Source: Nanohaloarchaea archaeon B1-Br10_U2g1
GTDB lineage: Archaea; Nanohalarchaeota; Nanosalinia; Nanosalinales; Nanosalinaceae
Assembly (NCBI GenBank): GCA_001563875.1
Contig: LKMN01000002.1
Location: 1-64,000, forward strand
DNA: 64,000 nucleotides
Direction: 5' to 3'
Of the stretch, positions 42,592-51,200 are shown piece after piece. A program made the translations under genes and the position numbers. The first letter of the stretch is position 1, and each line of letters begins with the position of its first letter. The notes below the pieces were generated by a model that did not search any database, was not told where the DNA came from, and saw only the letters and a list, made by a program, of their open reading frames with translations.

Positions 42592-43184
42592 ATAAAGCAA
42601 AAAAAGTGATTCAAGAAGGCGGAATAGTAATTTATCCGACAGAGACAGCTTACGGCATAGCTGCAGATGCAATGAACTCGGAAGCTGTACGAAAAGTTTT
42701 TGAGGCGAAAAATCGCCCGAGAGACAAAGGATTAACTGTAATAGTAGACAGCTTAGAGACCGCTGAGAGGTATTCAGAGCTTTCAGAAAAGGAGAGAAAC
42801 ATTGTGAAAGAGTTTATGCCCGGTCCTTTAACACTTGTTACAGAGAAAAAAGATTCTGTACCCGATGTTCTAAACGAGAAATTTGTTTTCCGTATATCTT
42901 CCAGTCCTATAGCAAGAAAACTTGCTGAAAACGGACCTATAACCGCTACAAGCGCCAATATTTCTGGAGAAGATACAAGTTATTCTGTTGGAGATATCTC
43001 TGAAGAATTAAAAACAAGTGCAGACTACGTTATAGATACAGGGCTCTTAGAGCAGAAACCTACGTCTACCATAGTAGAGATACAGGTAGAAGAAATTAAG
43101 ATACATCGTAAAGGCCCTATAAGCAAGGAACAAATTGCAGACGTGTTAAAGAATGACAGCAGGGATAACGGCATTAGTAACTGA
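42582..43184 (+). CDS. sua5: Sua5/YrdC/TsaC threonylcarbamoyl-AMP synthase
   Basis: A 200-residue YrdC-domain enzyme that makes threonylcarbamoyl-AMP from threonine, bicarbonate and ATP, feeding Kae1. Motifs GGIVIYPTETAYGIAADA, KNRPRDKGLTVIV and ITATSANISG are all clear. It lacks the C-terminal Sua5 domain, so it is of TsaC length. It overlaps kae1 by 10 bases and the next gene by 32. Confidence 0.95.
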   Translation: MDLDKAKKVIQEGGIVIYPTETAYGIAADAMNSEAVRKVFEAKNRPRDKGLTVIVDSLETAERYSELSEKERNIVKEFMPGPLTLVTEKKDSVPDVLNEKFVFRISSSPIARKLAENGPITATSANISGEDTSYSVGDISEELKTSADYVIDTGLLEQKPTSTIVEIQVEEIKIHRKGPISKEQIADVLKNDSRDNGISN

Positions 43185-44850
43185 TTTTGCACTTCTAATA
43201 GCGACAGCAACTTTGCTAGGCATATTTGCTAAAAAGACGAAACAACCTACTATAATCGCCTATATTCTGACCGGTCTGGTTTTGGGACCTGTAGTCTTCG
43301 GAGTAGTAGGAGAATCAGAACTAACCTATCTTATGTCTGAACTTGGTTTGGGGCTCTTACTCTTCTTACTGGGAATTGAGATGAACTTGAAGGAAATAAA
43401 AGATATTTTACGCCCTGTAACCAGTATTGCAATATGGCAAACTGTTTTACAAACCTCTCTAGCCTTCATAATACCTTTATTTTTAGGCTTCACAATTATG
43501 GAAACTATAATCATTGCTCTATGTACTGTTTTCGGAGCTACTCCCGTAATTGTCAAATTGTTAACAGATAAAGACGAAATAACTAGTTTACCAGGAAAAA
43601 TCGATGTCGGAGTGCTGATACTTCAAGATATCTACTTAGTGATTATATTAGCTCTGCTTGCGGCAGACATATTCTCGAACCCCGATCTTGCAGGCATTGG
43701 ACTTACATTAGGAAAAATTTTCCTTCTAATGGGCATGATAACTGTGCTAAGTCTTGCATCTTCAAAATACATCCTGCCCGGATTATTCCGGATATCTGCA
43801 TCGAATAAACACACATTATTCATTCACGGAATTACATGGGCTTTCCTTTTCATATCTCTGGCCTTAGCACTGGATCTATCTGTAGAGGTAGGCGCGTTCT
43901 TAGCAGGGCTAGGCCTGGGACAGATACCTTATAGAGAGGAGCTTAAGGAACGTGTAAGGCCCTTAACCGACTTCTTCATGGTGATATTTTTCTCAAGTAT
44001 AGCGCTGACTATAAACCGAGATAATCTTTTCGCTTACTGGCAAGAAGCCATAGTAGCATCTATAATCCTCATGGTTGGTAATTTCCTAATAATGTTCTAT
44101 CTTATTGATAGGCAGCATTTTACACCAAAAACCAGCTTTTTAGGAAGCTTGAACATGACACAGGTTTCCGAGTTCTCATTAGTTGTAGGAGCCTTAGCGG
44201 TTAGTCAAGACTATGTTGGTAACGATATACTAGGCTACCTGTCACTTATGGCTTTACTGACTATGTCTACATCATCTTACTTAATCCAGTATAACCAGGA
44301 GATTTACCAGAAAGCTGCGCCTTATCTGAAGAGGTTTGAAGCCGAACATAAGAAAGATGTAGAGCTCAGAACACTGGATAACCACATAGTTATCGTAGGA
44401 TACAACCAGATTTCTAAACAGGTAATTTCTATACTAAAAGAATCTGATAAAGATATAGTGGTAGTTGACAGAAACAGCGATAATACGGCGCAACTAGAGT
44501 CTAGAGACGATATAGACTACATATACGGCGATATACAGCACAGCGAGATAAGAAAGACTGCAGGAGTGAAAAGAGCAGACCTTGTATTTTCTCTAAGTCC
44601 TGAGTACGAGATAAACAAGAAGATCGCTATTGAAAGCCCTGATGCAGCTCTATTTGTTAAAGCCAGAAGATTTGAAGAGGCGGCAGAACTTTACGAAGCC
44701 GGAGCACATTATGTACTACTGAAATCGGAAATCGCATCAGATCAGATAGTCGAATATCTAGAAGCTTACCTAGAGGACAAGTCTCTCTTCCTAGAAATGA
44801 CAGAAACCGATAAAGAACGAATAAGGTGGAGTGAAAAAGAAAAATGGTAG
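43153..44850 (+). CDS. CPA2 (Kef-type) cation/proton antiporter with C-terminal RCK domain, first copy
   Basis: A 565-residue membrane protein with about twelve helices (residues 1-385), including PTIIAYILTGLVLGP and LGLGLLLFLLGIEMNL, both typical of Kef/NapA CPA2 antiporters, and a cytoplasmic Rossmann (TrkA-N) domain from about 410. In that domain the nucleotide loop reads VGYNQISKQV, so two of the three usual glycines are lost and nucleotide binding may be weak. It exchanges Na+ or K+ for protons. ATG 43153 lies 32 bases inside sua5. The second copy overlaps it by seven bases. Confidence 0.88.
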   Translation: MTAGITALVTDFALLIATATLLGIFAKKTKQPTIIAYILTGLVLGPVVFGVVGESELTYLMSELGLGLLLFLLGIEMNLKEIKDILRPVTSIAIWQTVLQTSLAFIIPLFLGFTIMETIIIALCTVFGATPVIVKLLTDKDEITSLPGKIDVGVLILQDIYLVIILALLAADIFSNPDLAGIGLTLGKIFLLMGMITVLSLASSKYILPGLFRISASNKHTLFIHGITWAFLFISLALALDLSVEVGAFLAGLGLGQIPYREELKERVRPLTDFFMVIFFSSIALTINRDNLFAYWQEAIVASIILMVGNFLIMFYLIDRQHFTPKTSFLGSLNMTQVSEFSLVVGALAVSQDYVGNDILGYLSLMALLTMSTSSYLIQYNQEIYQKAAPYLKRFEAEHKKDVELRTLDNHIVIVGYNQISKQVISILKESDKDIVVVDRNSDNTAQLESRDDIDYIYGDIQHSEIRKTAGVKRADLVFSLSPEYEINKKIAIESPDAALFVKARRFEEAAELYEAGAHYVLLKSEIASDQIVEYLEAYLEDKSLFLEMTETDKERIRWSEKEKW

Positions 44851-46493
44851 ATATTATCAACACACTCACACTAATATTTGTAGCGTCATCCTTAACACTG
44901 TTTATAGCTAAAAGAACAGGTCATCCCGCAATACCTGCCTATATAATAGCAGGCATAATGTCTGGATACTTCATAACAGAACAAGAACAGCTTTTTACTC
45001 TTGTTCAGCTCGGCATAGCGTTTTTAGTATTCTTATTCGGGTTAAAGTTCGACCCTGAGAAGATTAGAGACGTTGCTGTAGACTCTCATATAGCCGTGCT
45101 AATCCAAGTTGTAGTAATAGGGCTTGTAGGGCTTCTGTCCGGTCTTATAATGGGTTTAGATATTTTCCACGCAACCATTTTTGCTCTAGCAGCAGCTTTA
45201 AGCTCAAGCTTAGTCGGAATAGAGCTCTTAGAGAAGGAAATTGACTTTAAACTCATACATGGCCGACTAACAGAATCTATGAATTTAGTCCAGGATTTGA
45301 TTGCTATTCTTGCAATAATAATCCTTAGTAGCACGGCCTTCGATGTATCAACAGTATCAACAACCCTGTTTTATGGCGCAAGTATTCTACTGGCCGGATT
45401 CTTGGTTCGAAGATACTTAATGGAATTTATTGCTAGCCAGGCAGAGAGTTCAAACGAGCTTCTAATGTTGATAAGCATAACTATATTAACCGGTTTCATA
45501 GCGGTTTCAGAATATTTAGGACTTTCTATGATCGTAGGAAGCTTTGCAGCCGGTGTAGCGGTAGCCAGATATCCTTATAACTTAGAGATTCTTGATGCTA
45601 TTTCTAGTTTAAAAGACTTTTTCTCAGCAATATTCTTTGTAACTCTGGGCGCATTATTGACGCTCCCTAATCTAAACGTGCTATTCTTGACCCTGCTCCT
45701 AGTTTTTCTAACAATCTTTATCCAGCCTTACCTAACCTCAGTGATACTTACTTATCTAGGATACGACTCACGTACAAGTTTTGCTACAGCAACAAGTACT
45801 GACCAAATCAGCGAGCTAGTGCTTATACTTGTTATACAACTCTATCTCGTAGGAAGCATTATCAGCGAACTTTACCAGGCAGTAATACTGGCGGCAACTA
45901 TCACAATGGTAACCTCAAGCTATACTACTCAGCACGAACAAGAGCTTTTCACAAGATTGAAAAAATACAACTTCCCGCTCACCGACACCTCTAGCCAGAA
46001 AATCAGTATAAAGGAGAGACTTGAAGACCACACAATTCTTTTAGGATACGACATACAAGGGAAGAAAATAGCTAGACTTCTAGATAAAGAGGACGAGCCC
46101 TTCATAATTTTAGAGAACGATCCAGAAAAAATCGATGAAATCAAGAAGAAAAAGTACAACTACATTTATGGAAACGCCTTCCAAGAAGAGATATGGACCC
46201 AAGCAGAGTACGAGAGAGCCAAACTAATTATCTCCACACCTCCATTCAGCAAAGTGTCTCAAAAAGTTGCCGAGCTTGAAACAGATGCGGATAAGATATT
46301 AACCGAGCAAGAGCTAGATAAGGCACGGGAGCTGCTACAGAAGAAAGATGTTATATATGTAAACGTTCCCGAGGTTGCTGCTGTAGACCAGATAACAGAA
46401 CACTTGATCGGTACATTAAACGATGTAAACTACAAAGAAAAACTGAGGAGGAAGTACATGTTAGACATAAGAAACTATCTAGAGTCAAACTAG
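44844..46493 (+). CDS. CPA2 (Kef-type) cation/proton antiporter with C-terminal RCK domain, second copy
   Basis: A 549-residue paralogue of the preceding protein: twelve or so membrane helices (PAIPAYIIAGIMSGYF; LGIAFLVFLFGLKFDP) and a Rossmann domain from about residue 405 with LLGYDIQGKKI, where the first and last glycines of the loop are kept. The RCK part ends in a helical tail. The overlap and paralogy suggest a heteromer or duplicated function in Na+/K+ homeostasis. It lies eight bases before bud32. Confidence 0.88.
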   Translation: MVDIINTLTLIFVASSLTLFIAKRTGHPAIPAYIIAGIMSGYFITEQEQLFTLVQLGIAFLVFLFGLKFDPEKIRDVAVDSHIAVLIQVVVIGLVGLLSGLIMGLDIFHATIFALAAALSSSLVGIELLEKEIDFKLIHGRLTESMNLVQDLIAILAIIILSSTAFDVSTVSTTLFYGASILLAGFLVRRYLMEFIASQAESSNELLMLISITILTGFIAVSEYLGLSMIVGSFAAGVAVARYPYNLEILDAISSLKDFFSAIFFVTLGALLTLPNLNVLFLTLLLVFLTIFIQPYLTSVILTYLGYDSRTSFATATSTDQISELVLILVIQLYLVGSIISELYQAVILAATITMVTSSYTTQHEQELFTRLKKYNFPLTDTSSQKISIKERLEDHTILLGYDIQGKKIARLLDKEDEPFIILENDPEKIDEIKKKKYNYIYGNAFQEEIWTQAEYERAKLIISTPPFSKVSQKVAELETDADKILTEQELDKARELLQKKDVIYVNVPEVAAVDQITEHLIGTLNDVNYKEKLRRKYMLDIRNYLESN

Positions 46494-46501
46494 GTGTAGA
46501 G

Positions 46502-47077
46502 ATGATCGAATTAAAGGGTGCAGAAGCTACAATAGAGATTAGAGAAGACCGAGTTGTTAAGACCCGTCTACCGAAAAAATACCGTCACCCTGATATAGAT
46601 AGCGAGATAAGAAGGGAGAGAACCAGTTCTGAGAAAAGAATTATCGACCACGCCATCAAACACGGGGTTAATGCACCGGAGACAGAGAAAACCGGGGAAA
46701 ACGTGCTTGAAATGCAGAAAATCTCAGGCAACACGTTAAGAGATATTTTGGAAGAAAAAGCTGGAAAAGCGGAAGAACTCGGTAAAAACGTTGCCTACCT
46801 TCATTCAGCAGATATTATACACGGCGACCTGACCACCAGCAACGTCTTAGTAAACGAAGACGTCTACCTGATAGATTTCGGTCTCTCGTTCAGATCTGAC
46901 AGGGTTGAAGATAAAGCTGTAGATATACATCTCCTCAAACAGGTTTTGAACAGCTCACATCCTGAAAAGGCAGAAACTGTTTGGCGCCACTTTTTAGACG
47001 GCTACAGTAGTTATGAGGAATACGAAGAAGTTATGAGTCAGCTCAGTGAAGTTGAAAAACGAGGCCGTTACAAGTAG
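46502..47077 (+). CDS. bud32: Bud32 atypical kinase/ATPase of KEOPS
   Basis: A 191-residue small kinase (piD261/PRPK family). The N-lobe lacks the Gly-rich loop (TIEIREDRVVKTRLPKKYRHPDID); the RRERTSSEKRII helix, the catalytic loop IHGDLTTSNVL (about 110-120) and the metal motif IDFGLS (about 127-132) are intact. It drives Kae1 by ATP hydrolysis. In most archaea it directly follows or is fused to kae1; here two antiporter genes and sua5 lie between. Confidence 0.95.
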   Translation: MIELKGAEATIEIREDRVVKTRLPKKYRHPDIDSEIRRERTSSEKRIIDHAIKHGVNAPETEKTGENVLEMQKISGNTLRDILEEKAGKAEELGKNVAYLHSADIIHGDLTTSNVLVNEDVYLIDFGLSFRSDRVEDKAVDIHLLKQVLNSSHPEKAETVWRHFLDGYSSYEEYEEVMSQLSEVEKRGRYK

Positions 47078-47084
47078 TCTGTTG

Positions 47085-47093
47085 ATTTAAAAG
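47085..47093 (+). promoter_or_regulatory. TATA box and structured leader of the S15 gene
   Basis: ATTTAAAAG predicts a transcription start near 47116 and a leader of about 50 nt before the S15 ATG (47168). In that leader CCGGT (47120-47124) can pair with ACCGG (47143-47147), directly upstream of the AGGTGA ribosome binding site (47154-47159). Confidence 0.45.
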
Positions 47094-47167
47094 ATTTCGT
47101 CTCGTACCTGTATCTTAGACCGGTGAGGTCGACAAGGCTTGAACCGGATCAGTAGGTGAATCAAACA

Positions 47168-47602
47168 ATGGCAAAAATGCATTCTGACGGACGAGGAAGT
47201 TCTGGATCAGCTAAACCTGTAAACAAGAAGACTCCTAGATGGGTTGACTACGATGAAGATGAAGTAGTTGATCTCGTCGTGAAACTTAGAAGAGACGACA
47301 ACGATCCTTCTCAGATAGGTTTGAAACTTAGAGACCAGTACGGAATCCCTAGCGTAAAACAGATAACAGACAAAACAGTTACAGAAATTCTGGAAGAAGA
47401 AGGACTGGAACTTAACGTTCCAGAAGATCTTTCCAATCTAGTGGAGAAAGCAGAGTCAATTCAAGAACATCTTGAAGAGAATCCTAAAGACAGAGACGCA
47501 GAAAGAAGTCTGGAGCTGACAGAAGCAAGGATTCGAAGGCTTGCACAGTACCACAGAGATGAAGGGAACATTCCTGAAAACTGGAAGTACAGCCGAGAGT
47601 AA
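47168..47602 (+). CDS. rps15: ribosomal protein uS15
   Basis: A 144-residue archaeal/eukaryal-type S15 (S13e). The start MAKMHSDGRGSSGS is the family N-terminus; ATG 47168 has an AGGTGA ribosome binding site, while a GTG at 47156 would lie within it. The body includes PSQIGLKLRDQYGIPSV and the C-terminal LTEARIRRLAQYHR helix. It opens the S15-RecJ-S1e cluster. Confidence 0.95.
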   Translation: MAKMHSDGRGSSGSAKPVNKKTPRWVDYDEDEVVDLVVKLRRDDNDPSQIGLKLRDQYGIPSVKQITDKTVTEILEEEGLELNVPEDLSNLVEKAESIQEHLEENPKDRDAERSLELTEARIRRLAQYHRDEGNIPENWKYSRE

Positions 47603-47612
47603 GACCTCTCTT

Positions 47613-48170
47613 TTACAACTCTTTATTTCTATCTAAAGTTTCTTTATAATCTCTAAGAAGCTCTTCAGGAAGCTTATCTCTATTCAAGAGATGTTCTTGT
47701 ACGTTCTTTACGGATAAGGAGTTCTCATAGTTGAACCTTGAGGACTGTTCTCTAGGGCCCGCCTCCGTAGAACCCTCAAACGTACCTGCAACCACATAGT
47801 ATTCTGGCTGGTCATCAATCTCGGGGTAGAGAGCTTCGATCTCGTTAGACCATTCGTACAAACGCCACTTTCCTCTTTCACTAAACCCGTTGTGGTCCAC
47901 TAGAATAGCATGGCAGACATAAGATACCTCCCTATAATCTCTATTCACAAAGCTACCGAGTTTTGCAGCTTCCTGTAGAACACCTTGGTAAGCTCTTCCT
48001 TCCTCAATCTCCTTACCCGTCTCCTTTTCAGCTTTATCAAGCCAGTTCTTCACGTCCCGGGGATTAGTATCTCTTGAACCTTTTTGGACCAGTATATACT
48101 CTGATGAACCGTTAACTTCATTTTGCACCTTTGAAAACACCTTTACATTGTTTAAAGAGTCCTGAACCAC
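47613..48170 (-). CDS. hypothetical protein, unknown
   Basis: A 185-residue soluble protein starting with GTG. The sequence alternates strands and helices (EYILVQKGSR; SYVCHAILVDHNGFSERGKWRLYEW; PEYYVVAGTFEGS), with no signal or membrane segment and no motif I recognise. It lies on the opposite strand between rps15 and recJ, in a cluster that is otherwise conserved in archaea, so it looks like an insertion. Codon use looks similar to its neighbours. Confidence 0.55.
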   Translation of the reverse strand: MVQDSLNNVKVFSKVQNEVNGSSEYILVQKGSRDTNPRDVKNWLDKAEKETGKEIEEGRAYQGVLQEAAKLGSFVNRDYREVSYVCHAILVDHNGFSERGKWRLYEWSNEIEALYPEIDDQPEYYVVAGTFEGSTEAGPREQSSRFNYENSLSVKNVQEHLLNRDKLPEELLRDYKETLDRNKEL

Positions 48171-48302
48171 ATAAAAATAAGTATATATAACAGAACATCA
48201 AAAAACCACCATAACTACCTTCTTTTATAACAAGATTTCTCTGAAATAAATCAAAATGAATAAAAGATGAGAATCCGGATAGAGAGAATAGTGATCTAAA
48301 CT

Positions 48303-49658
48303 TTGGTAGAAGATATTCTTAACGAAGCAAAGCCTGCAGCGGAAAAACTGGAAAATTTTGAAGGCAAAATCCGTTTAATCGGTCAGTACGACGCTGATGG
48401 AATCTGCTCAACAGCTATAGCACACGAAATACTTGAAAGACTTGGAAAAGAGTTCGAATACGAAATCTTAAAGCAGCTGTACGAGGAAGACGTTAGAAGG
48501 TTAGCAGAAGAAGAGGAAGAGCTTCTGCTGTTTGTTGACATAGGATCAGGACAGTCAAAACATATACAGAAACTGATAATTGAAGAAACCGACAAAGAAG
48601 TAATAGTTTCAGATCACCACGAACCACAGATAGAGGGAGACTTCATACATCTTAACCCTCATTTCCTCGGTCATGACGGAGGAGAAGCTATTTCCGCAGC
48701 AGGAATGACCTACCTTCTTGCTGAAGCAGTATCAGAGGAAAACTATGACCTAGTAACTTACGCACTTATAGGAGCTACCGGAGACGTACAGAAACAGGAA
48801 GGTGAGTTCCTAGGGCTGAACAAGGAACTTCTAGAGAGAGCTGAAGAACACGGACTTATCGATAAAAGACAGGGACTGGACCTGTATGGAAAAAGCACAA
48901 AGCCGTTACACAAAGCACTTATGTATACTTCCGATCCTTACCTCGAAGGTATCAGCAACAATGAGTCTGGCTCAATCCAGTTCTTAAAGTCTACAGGAGT
49001 CGATATACGAGAAAACGGGAGCTTCAAAACGCTCTCAGATCTGACGGAAGAGGAGGAAAAAAAGATTATTCACGGCCTGATAACCCAAGGATTCGATGCT
49101 GGAAAACTTGTCAACCCTGTCTACATGCTTGACAACGGCCACGGAATAGACGAATACTCAACAATAATCAACGCATGCGGAAGGCTTGGAGAGCCTAAAA
49201 CCGGAGTCAAGATCCTTCTAGAAAACGATTTGAAAGCCGCAAAGAAAATATCCCGGAAATATGGTCGTAAAATTTCTTCTGCTCTCCGATATGTAGAAGA
49301 CAACAAAGACAATACCGATGTAATCTATGAAGACGGTATAGGAGTTATTGATGGGAAAGACAAGATTGAGGATGACTTTATTGGAACCGTTACAACTATT
49401 TCGATGAGTAATGGCTTCTTCGGGGATGTACCTGTTATAGTTGGTGTTGCGGAAACCGAGAAAGACAAGATAAAGGCCTCCTGTAGAGCCACAAAGACAG
49501 CGGTAGACGAAGGACTGAATCTAGGAGAGATCATAGAAAGTATATGCGAAGAGATTGACGGCGAAGGAGGAGGACACAATGTAGCTGCAGGAGCAAAGTT
49601 TCCTCAGACGAACAAAGAAGAGTTTATAGAACAGTTAAGCTCTGAGGTAGCTCGTTAA
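48303..49658 (+). CDS. recJ: archaeal RecJ-like DHH-family phosphoesterase (GAN/RecJ)
   Basis: A 451-residue DHH/DHHA1 nuclease. Motif I QYDADGICS (about 28-36), motif II FVDIGSG, the DHH motif VSDHHEP (about 100-106) and a fourth acidic motif near GATGDVQ are present. The C-terminal DHHA1 domain has GGGHNVAAGA. Archaeal homologues degrade single-stranded DNA or RNA and bind GINS/CMG at the fork or act on RNA. The start is TTG; TAAAAGATG-like TATA at 48256-48266 gives a short leader. Its place between rps15 and rps1e is conserved in archaea. Confidence 0.9.
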   Translation: MVEDILNEAKPAAEKLENFEGKIRLIGQYDADGICSTAIAHEILERLGKEFEYEILKQLYEEDVRRLAEEEEELLLFVDIGSGQSKHIQKLIIEETDKEVIVSDHHEPQIEGDFIHLNPHFLGHDGGEAISAAGMTYLLAEAVSEENYDLVTYALIGATGDVQKQEGEFLGLNKELLERAEEHGLIDKRQGLDLYGKSTKPLHKALMYTSDPYLEGISNNESGSIQFLKSTGVDIRENGSFKTLSDLTEEEEKKIIHGLITQGFDAGKLVNPVYMLDNGHGIDEYSTIINACGRLGEPKTGVKILLENDLKAAKKISRKYGRKISSALRYVEDNKDNTDVIYEDGIGVIDGKDKIEDDFIGTVTTISMSNGFFGDVPVIVGVAETEKDKIKASCRATKTAVDEGLNLGEIIESICEEIDGEGGGHNVAAGAKFPQTNKEEFIEQLSSEVAR

Positions 49659-49664
49659 TATTGT

Positions 49665-50324
49665 TCAGCAGTACTCTTCTAGAGAAACAAAATCTGAGCC
49701 CTCGAAAACAGACTCAATATCTTCAATGTTCCTCAGATCTTCATCGAGATAAAAGCTTCTGACGACGTTGTCCTCTTCAACAAGACTTATCTGTATATCT
49801 ATATCTGTATGGTTGTCTTCTATCTCCTCTACGAACTGCTGTAGATCTGAACCCTCAACGGCCTCTCTATAAAGACCTGCAGCCACATAACCCGGGCGTT
49901 TAACAGGCTCTTCTGACAGAAACTCGTCTTCAACCACAACATAGTCATACGTCTTTAGTTCTTCCTCAAAGCTTGAGTTCGACTCCTCCAGTTTTTGGGC
50001 CTGACTCCAAAGCCTTCTTCTCTCTGAAACATCAGAGAAACCGTGCTCTATAAGCTTGTAGCTTCCGTAAAGTCCTGCAGCAAACCCGGCTAAGGCAAAT
50101 GCCGGCATAGACATGCCTGGCTCATGGGAAGATTCAAGGACCCCAAAGTTTTCCAGCCCATAGTTAAGAGCTCCTGCAAAACCTGCGGAGGCAACAGGAA
50201 TAGCCAGCATCTTATTGTAGCTGTATTCTAGCTCCGGATAGTCTTCCCCTACATAATCCAAGATATCGCTGTGCGACCTCGGAACCTCTTTCTCATAGAC
50301 AGGGAAGAGTTCATGCTCAGTCAT
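49665..50324 (-). CDS. membrane protein of unknown function
   Basis: A 219-residue protein with two hydrophobic segments (about 38-58, IPVASAGFAGALNYG, and 72-92, MPAFALAGFAAGLYG) and an acidic C-terminal domain of about 125 residues (LKTYDYVVVEDEFL; DIDIQISLVEEDN; SVFEGSDFVSLEEYC). It lies opposite to the ribosomal cluster between recJ and rps1e. No family recognised. Confidence 0.6.
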   Translation of the reverse strand: MTEHELFPVYEKEVPRSHSDILDYVGEDYPELEYSYNKMLAIPVASAGFAGALNYGLENFGVLESSHEPGMSMPAFALAGFAAGLYGSYKLIEHGFSDVSERRRLWSQAQKLEESNSSFEEELKTYDYVVVEDEFLSEEPVKRPGYVAAGLYREAVEGSDLQQFVEEIEDNHTDIDIQISLVEEDNVVRSFYLDEDLRNIEDIESVFEGSDFVSLEEYC

Positions 50325-50387
50325 AACGACAGAATAACCGGTAATTCATATATTGGTTATCTAATCGTCACAGGAATAGACCTATTG

Positions 50388-50395
50388 TTTATAAA
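50388..50395 (+). promoter_or_regulatory. TATA box of the S1e (S3ae) gene
   Basis: TTTATAAA is centred about 27 nt before the ATG at 50419, a leaderless layout, though a purine-rich GAGGTTAGG also precedes the ATG. Confidence 0.6.
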
Positions 50396-50418
50396 GTTTT
50401 GATTCGAGGTTAGGTTCT

Positions 50419-50973
50419 ATGGCTAAGGCAGTTATTCAGAAAAACTGGTACGAACTCAAGGTACCCGATATATTCAGTGTTGATACTATAGCAGAGACGC
50501 CGGCAGAAAAAGACTCCCAGGTAATGGGAAGAACTGTCAAAGAAAGTCTTACAGAAATAATGGAGGACGCAGACAAGTACTACGTTGATGTAGAATTTGT
50601 TGTAAACGATGTAGAAGGTAACAACGCTTTCACAGAAATCAAAGGAATGGCTTGCTCCTCCGAGTTCGTCTCAAGAATGATAAGAAAAAGAAGCAACCGT
50701 ATGGATCTCGTAGAAGACTTCGAGACATCCGACGGAAGAAAAGTAAGAGTCAAAGTTGTGGGAGCAACTGTGAAAAAGGCTTCAGGAAAAGCAATGAGAG
50801 ACGCAAGAAAAGAGATTAAAGAAGTCATCGAAGAGAAGGCTTCAGAACAGTCTTACAACGAGTTCATGGAGAACATCTTCCTAGACAAGATCCAGACAGA
50901 AGCTAGAGACAAGGTAAACAAGATCTATCCTTTCAGAGAGCTCGAAGTTCGTAAAACCGAACTACTAGAGTAA
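50419..50973 (+). CDS. rps3ae: ribosomal protein eS1 (S3ae)
   Basis: A 184-residue small-subunit protein, a little shorter than most. Starts MAKAVIQKNWYELKVPDIFS with KNW-Y as family mark; middle TVKESLTEIMEDADKYYVDVEF; the C-terminal region includes KIYPFRELEVRKTELLE. It closes the S15-RecJ-S1e cluster. Confidence 0.95.
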   Translation: MAKAVIQKNWYELKVPDIFSVDTIAETPAEKDSQVMGRTVKESLTEIMEDADKYYVDVEFVVNDVEGNNAFTEIKGMACSSEFVSRMIRKRSNRMDLVEDFETSDGRKVRVKVVGATVKKASGKAMRDARKEIKEVIEEKASEQSYNEFMENIFLDKIQTEARDKVNKIYPFRELEVRKTELLE

Positions 50974-51028
50974 ACCGTCTTTACCCATCTATCTTTCCAT
51001 TTAATTTTAACTTAGACCAACGTTTCTG

Positions 51029-51036
51029 TTTAAAAA
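51029..51036 (+). promoter_or_regulatory. TATA box of tRNA-Leu
   Basis: TTTAAAAA lies 29 nt before the first base of the tRNA, the expected archaeal spacing. Confidence 0.55.
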
Positions 51037-51061
51037 ACTCTATACCCTCATCTTAACTATA

Positions 51062-51144
<83 letters not shown>

Positions 51145-51200
51145 AAAAAACTTGTACAATACTACAGTTTTTTAACTCGGAGAACCTAAGAATTAATTTA

